From contig CATLVU010000001.1 in NCBI GenBank assembly GCA_950061135.1, forward strand, positions 1 through 64,000: a stretch of DNA of 64,000 nucleotides, written 5' to 3'. Within the stretch, counting starts at the first letter, position 1, and every line of letters starts with the position of its first letter. Made by a program: the position numbers and the translations under genes. A model generated the notes under the pieces. The model saw only the letters and a list, made by a program, of their open reading frames with translations, searched no databases and was not told where the DNA came from. Shown here one piece after another: positions 8,675 to 17,413 of the stretch. This stretch comes from an uncultured Oligoflexia bacterium. GTDB taxonomy: Bacteria > Bdellovibrionota > Bacteriovoracia > Bacteriovoracales > Bacteriovoracaceae.

Positions 8675-9193
8675 TTAATGCCAGTCGACATCTAGAATCA
8701 TCTGAGCTTTTAACTTTTGTTCATTTTCGCTTTCAATAATTTCAAATTGCATGATTGAGTTTTTGTCCTGAGAAATTAATTCCCCTGGTTTGTAATTTAA
8801 AAACTGATCATTAGAGTCTTCATTATCAAGGCCAATATCATAGTAGCAACCTTGAAACGGTGAACTATTAGGTGTTGATTGACTTTGATATAAACAATAA
8901 ATTTCTTCAGAATTACTATCAAGGTTAAAAGTTAATTTGGCTTTATAATAATTGTCAGTCTCCTGACTTTTCTCTGCACCACTTGGTATATAAAAAAGCC
9001 CATTAGATTCTATTGTATATATTGTGTTGTCACCATATTCTGTAGTTAAAATTATCTGAGAAGTACCAAGAGCTTCTTGTTTTATTGATCCATTGTTACT
9101 GGAGTTTTTTGGGGCTTTCCCGCAGCTAAATAGTGAGCATAAAACTATACCCCTAAAAATACCACTAAATGAAATTTTTCTTTTCTTACCCAT
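8675..9193 (-). CDS. Hypothetical lipoprotein
   Basis: The 172-residue protein has a basic N-terminus, a short hydrophobic stretch and a lipobox (LFSCGK), so it should be lipidated at that Cys. The mature part starts with a Ser/Asn-rich linker, followed by a probably beta-rich domain with a second Cys pair (IYCLYQ, GCYYDIG). An AAGGAT ribosome binding site precedes the ATG. No family is recognised. It lies alone, in the same direction as the amidotransferase/peptidase pair 45 bp downstream. Confidence 0.8.
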   Translation of the reverse strand: MGKKRKISFSGIFRGIVLCSLFSCGKAPKNSSNNGSIKQEALGTSQIILTTEYGDNTIYTIESNGLFYIPSGAEKSQETDNYYKAKLTFNLDSNSEEIYCLYQSQSTPNSSPFQGCYYDIGLDNEDSNDQFLNYKPGELISQDKNSIMQFEIIESENEQKLKAQMILDVDWH

Positions 9194-9249
9194 TTAAATC
9201 CTTGTGATTTTCTTGTCGGTGGATTTAAAGCTTTTTTTAGAAATTTTAT

Positions 9250-9265
9250 TGCGGTGCGCGCCGCA
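9250..9265. other. Small GC-rich hairpin upstream of groES
   Basis: TGCGG and CCGCA flank a TGCGCG loop in otherwise AT-rich DNA between the lipoprotein gene (minus) and groES (plus). There is no T-run. Its function is unknown; it could belong to the 5' region of either divergent gene. Confidence 0.4.
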
Positions 9266-9348
9266 GGGGGTAAGTGCCCAGATTTAGTGTTAAGACCGTG
9301 TTGGAAACTCAAGAATTGGAGATAAAAAGTTTTTTTCACTCTCAAACC

Positions 9349-9376
9349 TTGACACTCAAGCATTCGATATTAGATT
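9349..9376 (+). promoter_or_regulatory. Putative groESL promoter (sigma70-like)
   Basis: TTGACA at 9349-9354 is a perfect -35 hexamer. It is followed after 16 bp by TAGATT (9371-9376), a 4/6 match to the -10. It lies 49 bp upstream of the groES ATG. No CIRCE (HrcA) inverted repeat is present in the leader, so heat control must come from another mechanism. Confidence 0.5.
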
Positions 9377-9424
9377 GTCTGTGAGTAAAATTTTAAACAT
9401 TTACCTTTTACACAAGGAGTAAAA

Positions 9425-9712
9425 ATGCAAGTAAGACCATTACAAGACAGAGTTTTAATTAAAAGGCTTGAAGAAGAGACAACAACTGCATCAGGAATCA
9501 TTATCCCTGACAACTCAAAAGAGAAGCCAGCTGAAGGTGAAGTATTAGCAGTAGGTCCAGGATATAGAAATCAAGATGGTACTCTAAGAGAGCTTGATGT
9601 TAAAGTTGGTGATAAAGTTCTATTTGAAAAATGGGGCGGAACTGAAGTTAAAGTTGATGGTGAAGAGCTTTTAGTTATGAAAGAAGATAAAATCATCGGT
9701 GTTTTACAATAA
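9425..9712 (+). CDS. groES: Co-chaperonin GroES
   Basis: This 95-residue co-chaperonin caps GroEL during ATP-driven protein folding in the cytosol. The N-terminal [18 protein letters not shown], the mobile loop region [11 protein letters not shown] and the GPGYRN roof segment are all typical, and the length is standard. An AAGGAG site precedes the ATG. groEL follows after 24 bp with its own GGAG site, giving the usual groESL operon. Confidence 0.99.
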   Translation: MQVRPLQDRVLIKRLEEETTTASGIIIPDNSKEKPAEGEVLAVGPGYRNQDGTLRELDVKVGDKVLFEKWGGTEVKVDGEELLVMKEDKIIGVLQ

Positions 9713-9724
9713 TAAAAAAATTGA

Positions 9725-11380
<1,656 letters not shown>

Positions 11381-11490
11381 TTCAATCACGTGAAGTGATT
11401 GGACGGGTGAGTTCGGAATACTTACGTATTCGAAGACGAGCGTGATGCGAGTCGAACAGAACGAACCCAACTCGTATAAAATTCAAGTAA
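11381..11490 (+). other. Structured groEL 3' UTR
   Basis: About 110 bp between the groEL stop and its terminator hold consecutive inverted repeats: CAATCAC/GTGATTG, then TTCGGAATAC/GTATTCGAA (one bulge), and a GACGAGCG...GCGAGTC region followed by GAACAGAACGAACCC. The local composition is much richer in GC than the neighbours. The block may be a repeated palindromic element or an mRNA-stabilising structure. No other copy was noticed in this window. Confidence 0.5.
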
Positions 11491-11491
11491 G

Positions 11492-11518
11492 AAAGGGAAG
11501 CGATTGCTTCCCTTTTTT
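11492..11518 (+). terminator. groESL intrinsic terminator
   Basis: AAAGGGAAGC and GCTTCCCTTT form a perfect 10-bp stem around a GATT tetraloop, followed by a T-run. The stem sequence is almost identical to the terminator at 57272-57301. Confidence 0.93.
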
Positions 11519-11533
11519 AATGTAAACTTTACG

Positions 11534-11685
11534 AACTGACCTACAAGATTGGTGTTGATACTTTTGTAAATTACTGAGTTTATGGATTATTTAAGAGAAA
11601 TATCAGGCTGCCGGTTTTGGGTTGGTAATTCTTTTTATAATTGAACGGGTTAAGTTTTTATCAACACCATTGTTGTCAGGCAGTT
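11534..11685 (+). repeat. 152-bp element with inverted ends, copy A
   Basis: The left end (AACTGACCTACAAGATTGG... at 11534-11560) and right end (11659-11685) are imperfect 27-bp inverted repeats matching at 22 positions; the inner 10 bp GGTGTTGATA are identical. The element is homologous to copy B at 24743-24893: nearly the same length, the same ends, and a central GGCTGC at exactly the same offset (+72) followed by shared TTTT, TT and TAAT blocks. Both copies have the same orientation relative to a downstream sigma54 promoter. It is a MITE-like repeat or a paired binding site for a regulator. It contains no ORF. Confidence 0.7.
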
Positions 11686-11742
11686 TAAAAGTCTTAAGTA
11701 ATTTTTAACAACATACGGGATCAAAATGCTCCTGTATCAATC

Positions 11743-11775
11743 TTGGTGTCATTATTTCGACCTAAGTGTCACCAA
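11743..11775. promoter_or_regulatory. Dyad TTGGTGTCA...TGTCACCAA, candidate enhancer
   Basis: Two inverted half-sites (11743-11751 and 11767-11775) centred about 68 bp upstream of the sigma54 -24 element share the core TTGGTG with the inner ends of the two 151/152-bp elements. Position and symmetry fit an upstream activator site for an NtrC-type protein. This is inference. Confidence 0.4.
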
Positions 11776-11824
11776 TAATTCAGACTAATTTACATCGACT
11801 CTATACAAATTAAACACTTAAGTT

Positions 11825-11840
11825 TTGGCACGATCTTTGC
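11825..11840 (+). promoter_or_regulatory. Sigma54 (-24/-12) promoter
   Basis: TTGGCACGATCTTTGC matches the RpoN consensus TGGCACG-N4-TTGC with GG and GC separated by 10 bp. The predicted start of transcription is near 11852, immediately before the GGA-loop hairpins. It would drive the leader RNA and the genes at 11948 and 12426. Confidence 0.85.
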
Positions 11841-11851
11841 CTTAGATATAA

Positions 11852-11926
11852 TGTGTCCAAGGAAGGACATTCGGCCCAAGGATGGGCCCATTAATTTTTT
11901 TTTAAAACTTAGGCAAGGATTGCCTC
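11852..11926 (+). ncRNA. Leader or small RNA with three GGA-loop hairpins
   Basis: Three hairpins follow the sigma54 start: TGTCC[AAGGAA]GGACA (11854-11869), GGCCC[AAGGAT]GGGCC (11873-11888) and AGGCA[AGGAT]TGCCT (11911-11925). Each loop presents AGGA, the recognition element of CsrA/RsmA family regulators. A nine-T run at 11895-11903 after the second hairpin could end a transcript of about 50 nt, or the RNA could read through as a 5' leader for the gene at 11948. The hairpins are seen directly; CsrA binding is inferred. Confidence 0.55.
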
Positions 11927-11947
11927 AAGCTTTCAAGAATTTTTCAT

Positions 11948-12436
11948 GTGATCTTATCAACCGATAAGATCAATATGAAAGAGCAAGACAATTGGGTTTT
12001 CTATTTACAATTAAAGTCAAAGTTATCAAAAGACTTTCTAGTTTTAGATAGGGAGTTGAAAGATTACGGAAAGGGCCTAGTTCCGGTTTCAATAGAAAAC
12101 TTATTAGGTTATATAAAAAAGAAAGAAGGAATCGACCTTCTTGTTGTTGTAAAATCTAAAGCAGAAGCAAACTATTATAATAAAAGAATAAAAAAAGTAC
12201 TTCGCTATTTAATTTTATCTAAAAAAATACGTTTAACTTTAGTTTCTTCTTACCAAGACATAAATGATTTAACCTTGGCCAAGAAAGGGCATTATTTTTT
12301 TCATCAACTACCCATGAGTGTTTCATCGGTAGTATTTGAAATGATCTCAACAATACATGACAGGCAAGATAATAAAAATAAATGGCCTGGAGCTTCAAGG
12401 CCAAAAATGATGTTCTCGAGGTATAATGAGTCCTGA
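11948..12436 (+). CDS. Unknown protein, pseudo-receiver-like
   Basis: This 162-residue soluble protein is not recognised. The middle (LLVVVKSKAEANYY, IRLTLVSSYQDINDLTLAKKG, FFHQLPMS) resembles the second half of a receiver domain without its phosphorylation residues, a theme shared with genes at the left end of the window. The listed start is GTG at 11948; an in-frame ATG at 11975 is the alternative, and neither has a good ribosome binding site. It is the first gene behind the sigma54 promoter and hairpin leader, and its end overlaps the next gene by 11 bp. Confidence 0.65.
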   Translation: MILSTDKINMKEQDNWVFYLQLKSKLSKDFLVLDRELKDYGKGLVPVSIENLLGYIKKKEGIDLLVVVKSKAEANYYNKRIKKVLRYLILSKKIRLTLVSSYQDINDLTLAKKGHYFFHQLPMSVSSVVFEMISTIHDRQDNKNKWPGASRPKMMFSRYNES

Positions 12437-12815
12437 AAAAAAAATCTTTCAAGATCGCTATTTAGTTTTACTTAAAAACGATGTTATGGAGCTCTATGAG
12501 CGCATTGTCGAGAGACAAGATGAGTATATCGAGTTTTTTTCGCTTCATAGAGAAAGAGAAGGGTTTAAAGAAGTTTTTAGGAATCGTTTTTCAGAAGCTA
12601 CCATGTTTGATTTATCCCATCTACCAGTTGAAGTGATTGAATTGAGTCATGATTTTTATAAAGTAATCGACGATATTTACTGGTATATAATGCATACTCA
12701 AGATATGCCAAATACAATTCAAGATACCTTGGTTAAGCGACTTGGGCCTTTGAAGAAAAAGTATCAAAATCTCATTTTTTATATTGATGCCTCACTAAGT
12801 AACAGAACTGAGTAA
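12426..12815 (+). CDS. Unknown helical protein
   Basis: The 129-residue product is soluble, charged and mostly helical, with no signal peptide and no family I recognise. It overlaps the upstream unknown gene by 11 bp, so translation is likely coupled and both belong to the sigma54-driven unit. No terminator is visible before the methyltransferase gene 87 bp downstream. Confidence 0.65.
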   Translation: MSPEKKIFQDRYLVLLKNDVMELYERIVERQDEYIEFFSLHREREGFKEVFRNRFSEATMFDLSHLPVEVIELSHDFYKVIDDIYWYIMHTQDMPNTIQDTLVKRLGPLKKKYQNLIFYIDASLSNRTE

Positions 12816-12902
12816 TTTCAATAGCTTGGTCTGCGAGTAAAAATTTTAAAATTAATAAAATATTTTCAAAAACGATGCAAAATGGTGTAAAAACCATAGC
12901 TT

Positions 12903-13586
12903 ATGAAATACTTACAAAAACAAATCTTAGCTTTAATGCTTATTCCATTTTCAGGTATTGCTTGGGCCAAAATTAATATTACTCCTGTTCAATTAAATAA
13001 ACTTTCAGGAGAAAAACAAATTCAATACGATTCAAAACTTAGATGGGATCAAAGATATAATAAATCTAATTATGTTTATGGAAAAATTCCAGCAAGTTTC
13101 TTAGCAAAGAATTTTACAACATTAAAGCCTAATAGCCTTGTCCTAGATATGGGAATGGGAGAAGGAAGGAATGCTGTTTTCTTGGCCAAAAAAGGTCATC
13201 GTGTTCTTGGTGTTGATATTAGTTCTGTTGCAATTAGAAAGGCTCAGCGATTAGCAAGAGAAAATAATGTAAAGATTAAACCACTGCTTGCTTCTTTAAA
13301 GAAACAAGATTTTCCAGAAAACCATTTTGATGCAATCATATGTTTTTATTATGTTGATAGGGAATTAACAAAGAAAATCAAATCTTGGTTAAAGCCAGGA
13401 GGAGTTTTAATTTATGAGGCCTATACAATGAAAGAATATGACAAAGGAAAAACTCAAGAACCTTTAGAGTATTTCTTAAGGCCACAAGAATTATTAGATA
13501 TGTTTACAGGAATGGAAGTTGTTAAATATGAAGAGCCTATGGATGAGTCTCGTTATAGGGCCAGTATTATTGTTCGGAAAAACTAA
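12903..13586 (+). CDS. SAM-dependent methyltransferase with Sec signal peptide
   Basis: The 227-residue protein begins with a signal-peptide-like sequence (MKYLQKQILALMLIPFSGIAWA, with an AWA cleavage motif). After a short linker comes a class I methyltransferase: WDQRYNKSNYVYG (a TehB/Methyltransf_25-type entry), the SAM motif VLDMGMGEGRNA, an acidic motif II GVDISS, and LKPGGVLIYEAYT. Export is odd because SAM is cytosolic, so the N-terminus may instead be a membrane anchor. No good ribosome binding site precedes the ATG. The stop overlaps the next start (TAATG), so the methyltransferase and the PTPS-family enzyme are made together. Confidence 0.85.
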   Translation: MKYLQKQILALMLIPFSGIAWAKINITPVQLNKLSGEKQIQYDSKLRWDQRYNKSNYVYGKIPASFLAKNFTTLKPNSLVLDMGMGEGRNAVFLAKKGHRVLGVDISSVAIRKAQRLARENNVKIKPLLASLKKQDFPENHFDAIICFYYVDRELTKKIKSWLKPGGVLIYEAYTMKEYDKGKTQEPLEYFLRPQELLDMFTGMEVVKYEEPMDESRYRASIIVRKN

Positions 13587-14023
13587 TGCCAAAGTTTGTT
13601 TCAAGTAAAAGATTTAAAGGATATCCCTGCACCCATAGACAGTGGAAGGCAAAATCTCACTGTAAATATGTACATGGCTATAGCCGTGAATTTTATTTTG
13701 AATTTGAATCAGCCGAGTTATCAGAAGAGTTTTGGGTTATGGACTTCGGAGGATTAAAAGAAATTAAAGAGTGGCTTAGTTACCATTTTGATCATACATT
13801 TTTGATTGCTGAAGATGATCCAGAATTAGAAACGTTCAAAGAGCTTGATAAAAAACAATTGATTCAATTGCGAGTTCTTCCAAATCCTGGAATGGAGGGA
13901 ACTGCTAAATTTGTTTACGAACAAATAAACCCAATAATTCAAAAAATAACCAACAAAAGAGTTTGGATTTCATTGGTTGAAGTTCGAGAAAATGAAAAAA
14001 ACTCAGCAAAGTATTTGCCCTAG
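13586..14023 (+). CDS. queD: 6-pyruvoyl/6-carboxytetrahydropterin synthase family protein
   Basis: The 145-residue enzyme belongs to the PTPS/QueD fold. The zinc-ligand regions are visible as THRQW and SHCKYVHGYS; the latter combines the catalytic Cys with the second His pair. MDFGGLKEIKEWL and FDHTFLI are the other conserved segments. The C-terminal VEVRENEKNSAKY corresponds to the substrate Glu region. QueD makes 6-carboxytetrahydropterin for queuosine. No other queuosine genes are in the window, so a stand-alone pterin role is possible. It overlaps the methyltransferase by one base. Confidence 0.82.
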   Translation: MPKFVSSKRFKGYPCTHRQWKAKSHCKYVHGYSREFYFEFESAELSEEFWVMDFGGLKEIKEWLSYHFDHTFLIAEDDPELETFKELDKKQLIQLRVLPNPGMEGTAKFVYEQINPIIQKITNKRVWISLVEVRENEKNSAKYLP

Positions 14024-14077
14024 ATAGTCAAGTTTGTAAGCCTTTAATTTCTTTCGTTTCATGGCATAATGGAAGCA

Positions 14078-14773
14078 ATGAAAAAAAGAAAATGGACTTT
14101 CTTATTTACCTTAATCTTTAGCACGATAGTTAATGCTCAAGATTATTCTTTAGCAGATGATACGAGAATATTCTCAGGCAGAATTTCAAAAATAAATAGG
14201 GATGCAAAACTCATCAGAATAAAGATTGAGTTTGAAAATGCCAAATATCTTACAAAAAATAGTCGAATCGATTTTTGGAATGAATCATACCCAGACAGAA
14301 AGTGTAGAGTTTACCTAAAAGGTCGAACGAGCGAATACTTATTAGCGAGACTTTCTGATTATGAGTCTTGTATCAGAAGAGTTCCCTTTGCAGTTGGATC
14401 TTATTTAAAAATGTCTAGTCCAGACTTTGATCGAAACTTAGAAGTAGGAAAAGAGCTAGTAAAAATCCTTCATAAAAAAAGAACAGCATTAAATGCGAGA
14501 AAATCTCGCTATGAAAAAGATATATCTGTTTATATTGAAAAAATCGATGCAACAAATAAACGATATGAAGTGCTAAGGCAAAAGCTTGATCTAGAGTGGC
14601 AAAAAGAATTATCTGCTCTGGAGGAAGATAAATTACAATCATTTCAAAACTTAAAAGACACCACATCAAGTCTTAATGATATTGATTATAAATTGCAACA
14701 GTATCGAATCAGAGATCAAAACCTTGTTGAGGATCGTTGGTCTTTAGACCCAAAACTTTATTATAAAAAATAG
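14078..14773 (+). CDS. Secreted coiled-coil protein of unknown function
   Basis: The track opens at 14069, but the ATG at 14078 is preceded by GGAAG at a good distance and gives a cleaner signal peptide (MKKRKWTFLFTLIFSTIVNAQ). The mature protein has an N-terminal domain of about 110 residues with a Cys pair (KCRVYL, YESCIRR), then a long charged coiled coil (about 140-215). The peptide-binding lipoprotein of an ABC importer follows after 9 bp, so an accessory periplasmic role in that operon is possible. No family is recognised. Confidence 0.75.
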   Translation: MKKRKWTFLFTLIFSTIVNAQDYSLADDTRIFSGRISKINRDAKLIRIKIEFENAKYLTKNSRIDFWNESYPDRKCRVYLKGRTSEYLLARLSDYESCIRRVPFAVGSYLKMSSPDFDRNLEVGKELVKILHKKRTALNARKSRYEKDISVYIEKIDATNKRYEVLRQKLDLEWQKELSALEEDKLQSFQNLKDTTSSLNDIDYKLQQYRIRDQNLVEDRWSLDPKLYYKK

Positions 14774-14782
14774 GAAATTACT

Positions 14783-16384
14783 TTGCGCTACTTAATTCTC
14801 TTTTTATTATTGATATCTTGTGATTTACGTCCCAAGAAAAATAGTGTTTTTTATCTTAATATAAGTGGTGAACCTTCTAGGCTTAACCCTGTGGGGTCCA
14901 CCGATGGCCATACAGGCTCAGTGGCCGGTTATATTATTGAGAGTTTATTAGAAAGAGACATTGAGTCATACGACTGGAAACCCAGGTTGGCCAAAAGCTG
15001 GGAAGTTTCAAGTGATAAGACTTATTTTTTATTTAAACTTAGGGAGGGCGTTAAGTGGCATGACGGCGTGGAGTTTACAGCAAAAGATGTAAAGTTTTCC
15101 TTTGATGTTATGTTTAATGATGACTTTAATACAGCCGCCCTAAGGCCATATTATGAAGGAATAAAAGAAGTTCAAATTATCGATGATTATACAGTGAAGT
15201 TTATTGCTAAAGATGAAAACTGGCAGAACTTTGATATTGCGGCTTCTATGGATATTTATCCTAAGCATTTTTATGAACAAGACAAAAAGAAAAGCTATTT
15301 CAATAAACATCTTGTTGGTACAGGGCCATATAAGTTCATTGAACACAAACGTGGTTTTAGAATTTTATTAGAAAGAAATAAAAAATGGTGGAAAGATAAA
15401 ATAGAGCCGGAGCATGGAGAATGGAATTTTCCTAAAATTGTTTTAAGGTTTGTTAGCGACCAAACAGTATCTCTTGAAATGCTAAAAAAAGGTGCTTTTG
15501 ATTTTATAGGTATGAGGCCAGATGCTTTTGTAAAAAAAGCTGTTGGACCAGAATGGGGAAAGAGTGTTCACAAAGTCATAACTAAAAACAGTACCGCCAA
15601 AGGTTATAATTATATTGGTTGGAATATGAAACACCCTATCTTGAAAGACAAGAGGGTGAGAAAAGCTCTTTTTCACCTAGTTAATAGAGAGCTGATGATT
15701 GAGAAGTTTGAATTTGGTTATAGTGTACCAGCAGCCAGTCCAATTTATCCAAGCAGTCCATATACAGATCCTAACCTTAAGGCGGTAGAGTTTAATCCCA
15801 AAAAGGCTTTAAGTATTCTACGAGAAGCAGGTTGGGAAGATACTGATGGTGATAATATTTTAGATAAAGTTATCGATGGAAAAAAAACAAAATTTTCAAT
15901 TACCATACTTGAGCCTTTGGAAGGCTTTATGAAATATCTTACCATCTTTAAAGAGGATGCTAAAAAGGCTGGAGTTGATATTAATGTTAAGATTATGGAA
16001 TGGAACTCTTTTATAAAATTGGCAAAAGAAAAGAAATTCGATGCTATAAGACTTGCTACAACTGCGGTTATCGATTGGAATCCTATCCAACAATGGCATT
16101 CTAAATCATATGATGGCGGATCAAATCATGTAGGTTTTATGAATGAAGAAGCAGATGAGTTAATGACCAAAGCAAAATTTATTCATGATCGAACGGAAAG
16201 AATAAAACTTTTAAGAAAAGTTGAGAGAATGATTGTAGAGGAGTATCCAATGGTTTGGTTTAGTTATAAAGAAAGTACTATGTATGGTCATACTAACAGA
16301 ATGAAAAAAGAAAAAGATACATATAAATACGGACTTGGAACTTCTTACTGGAAGTTTAAAGCTGAAGAAAGAGAAAAAATATAA
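14783..16384 (+). CDS. Oligopeptide ABC transporter substrate-binding lipoprotein
   Basis: The 533-residue family 5 extracellular solute-binding protein (DppA/OppA type) starts at TTG, with AGGAAAT upstream. The N-terminus has a lipobox (LLLISCDL), so it should be anchored to a membrane. Typical motifs are LARSWE-like LAKSWEVSSDKTYFLFKLREGVKWHDG, GTGPYKF and the C-terminal EEYPMVWF. It binds peptides or similar solutes for import. Its stop overlaps the first permease start by one base. Confidence 0.95.
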   Translation: MRYLILFLLLISCDLRPKKNSVFYLNISGEPSRLNPVGSTDGHTGSVAGYIIESLLERDIESYDWKPRLAKSWEVSSDKTYFLFKLREGVKWHDGVEFTAKDVKFSFDVMFNDDFNTAALRPYYEGIKEVQIIDDYTVKFIAKDENWQNFDIAASMDIYPKHFYEQDKKKSYFNKHLVGTGPYKFIEHKRGFRILLERNKKWWKDKIEPEHGEWNFPKIVLRFVSDQTVSLEMLKKGAFDFIGMRPDAFVKKAVGPEWGKSVHKVITKNSTAKGYNYIGWNMKHPILKDKRVRKALFHLVNRELMIEKFEFGYSVPAASPIYPSSPYTDPNLKAVEFNPKKALSILREAGWEDTDGDNILDKVIDGKKTKFSITILEPLEGFMKYLTIFKEDAKKAGVDINVKIMEWNSFIKLAKEKKFDAIRLATTAVIDWNPIQQWHSKSYDGGSNHVGFMNEEADELMTKAKFIHDRTERIKLLRKVERMIVEEYPMVWFSYKESTMYGHTNRMKKEKDTYKYGLGTSYWKFKAEEREKI

Positions 16385-17403
16385 TGGGAAAATATTTATT
16401 TAGGCGTTTGTTACTAATGGTTCCAACTTTATTAGGAATTACACTAGTTGTATTTTTTATCATTAATCTTGCTCCAGGCTCTCCCATTGAACAGCAGTTA
16501 CAAGCTTTACAGTTCTCTGGTTCTGCTGATGCCCAATCAACTCGAGGTGAAGCAACAGTTACTAAAGAAGTTTTAGATGCTTTAAAAAAACAATATGGTT
16601 TTGATAAGCCGGTTCATATTCGTTATTGGATTTGGTTAAAAAATATTGCGACTCTAGACTTTGGTGAATCATTTACTTATGAAGAAGATGTTCTGGATGT
16701 CATTATTAGCAAATTTCCAGTTTCGTTGCAGTTTGGTTTGATGTCATTTATTTTGAGTTATTTGATATCAATACCCTTAGGAGTATTAAAGGCGATCAAA
16801 CACGGAAGTAAATTTGATTATTTATCTAGTTTTTTATTATTTGTCGCATACTCTATACCAGGCTTCATGCTAGCAATTCTCTTGATCGTCTTTCTTTCAG
16901 GAGATAGTTTCTTAGATATTTTTCCTGTCGGGGGATTGTACTCTGATTTTTATGATGAGATGACTTGGTGGCAACAAATCTTAGATCGAATCCATCATTT
17001 TATATTGCCTTTAATTTGTTTTACGATCGGCTCTTATACACAACTTACTTTATTGATGAAAAACTCTATTTTAGATGAAGTTAAAAAAGATTATGTTAGA
17101 ACAGCAAGAGCGAAAGGCCTTGAGGAAAAAGTTGTTTATTTAAAACACGCACTTCGAAATGCTTTGATACCAATTGTTACAGGTATTGGAGGGTTTCTTT
17201 CAATCTTCTTTGCTGGATCGTTACTTCTTGAAAAGATTTTTCAGCTAGATGGGATTGGTCTTCTTGGCTTTAATTCAATTTTATCTCGTGACTACAACGT
17301 GATAATGGGCCTTGTTTTTATTCAAAGTTTATTGATGCTAATAGGTAATATTATTTCAGATATCGCTTATGTCATTGTCGACCCAAGAATAGATTTTAAT
17401 TAA
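16384..17403 (+). CDS. Peptide ABC transporter permease, DppB/OppB type
   Basis: The 339-residue inner-membrane permease begins with the family signature KYLFRRLLLMVPTLLGITLVVFFI and ends with IADPRI-like VIVDPRIDFN. It has about six transmembrane helices. The EAA loop VRTARAKGLEEKVVYLKHALRNALIP contacts the ATPase. It overlaps the binding-protein gene by one base and is followed 10 bp later by the second permease. Confidence 0.96.
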   Translation: MGKYLFRRLLLMVPTLLGITLVVFFIINLAPGSPIEQQLQALQFSGSADAQSTRGEATVTKEVLDALKKQYGFDKPVHIRYWIWLKNIATLDFGESFTYEEDVLDVIISKFPVSLQFGLMSFILSYLISIPLGVLKAIKHGSKFDYLSSFLLFVAYSIPGFMLAILLIVFLSGDSFLDIFPVGGLYSDFYDEMTWWQQILDRIHHFILPLICFTIGSYTQLTLLMKNSILDEVKKDYVRTARAKGLEEKVVYLKHALRNALIPIVTGIGGFLSIFFAGSLLLEKIFQLDGIGLLGFNSILSRDYNVIMGLVFIQSLLMLIGNIISDIAYVIVDPRIDFN

Positions 17404-17413
17404 AGAGAAAAAT

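Noticed and set aside
9145-9363. 72-residue minus-strand ORF upstream of the lipoprotein gene
   Set aside because: It overlaps the lipoprotein start and the groES promoter region, has no ribosome binding site and no protein-like pattern.
9194-9424. CIRCE-type HrcA operator before groES
   Set aside because: The region has only a short ACTCA/TGAGT pair with a 21-bp gap, which does not match TTAGCACTC-N9-GAGTGCTAA.
11534-11685. Integron attC site
   Set aside because: The ends do not have the RYYYAAC and GTTRRRY core sites, there is no cassette array and no integrase.
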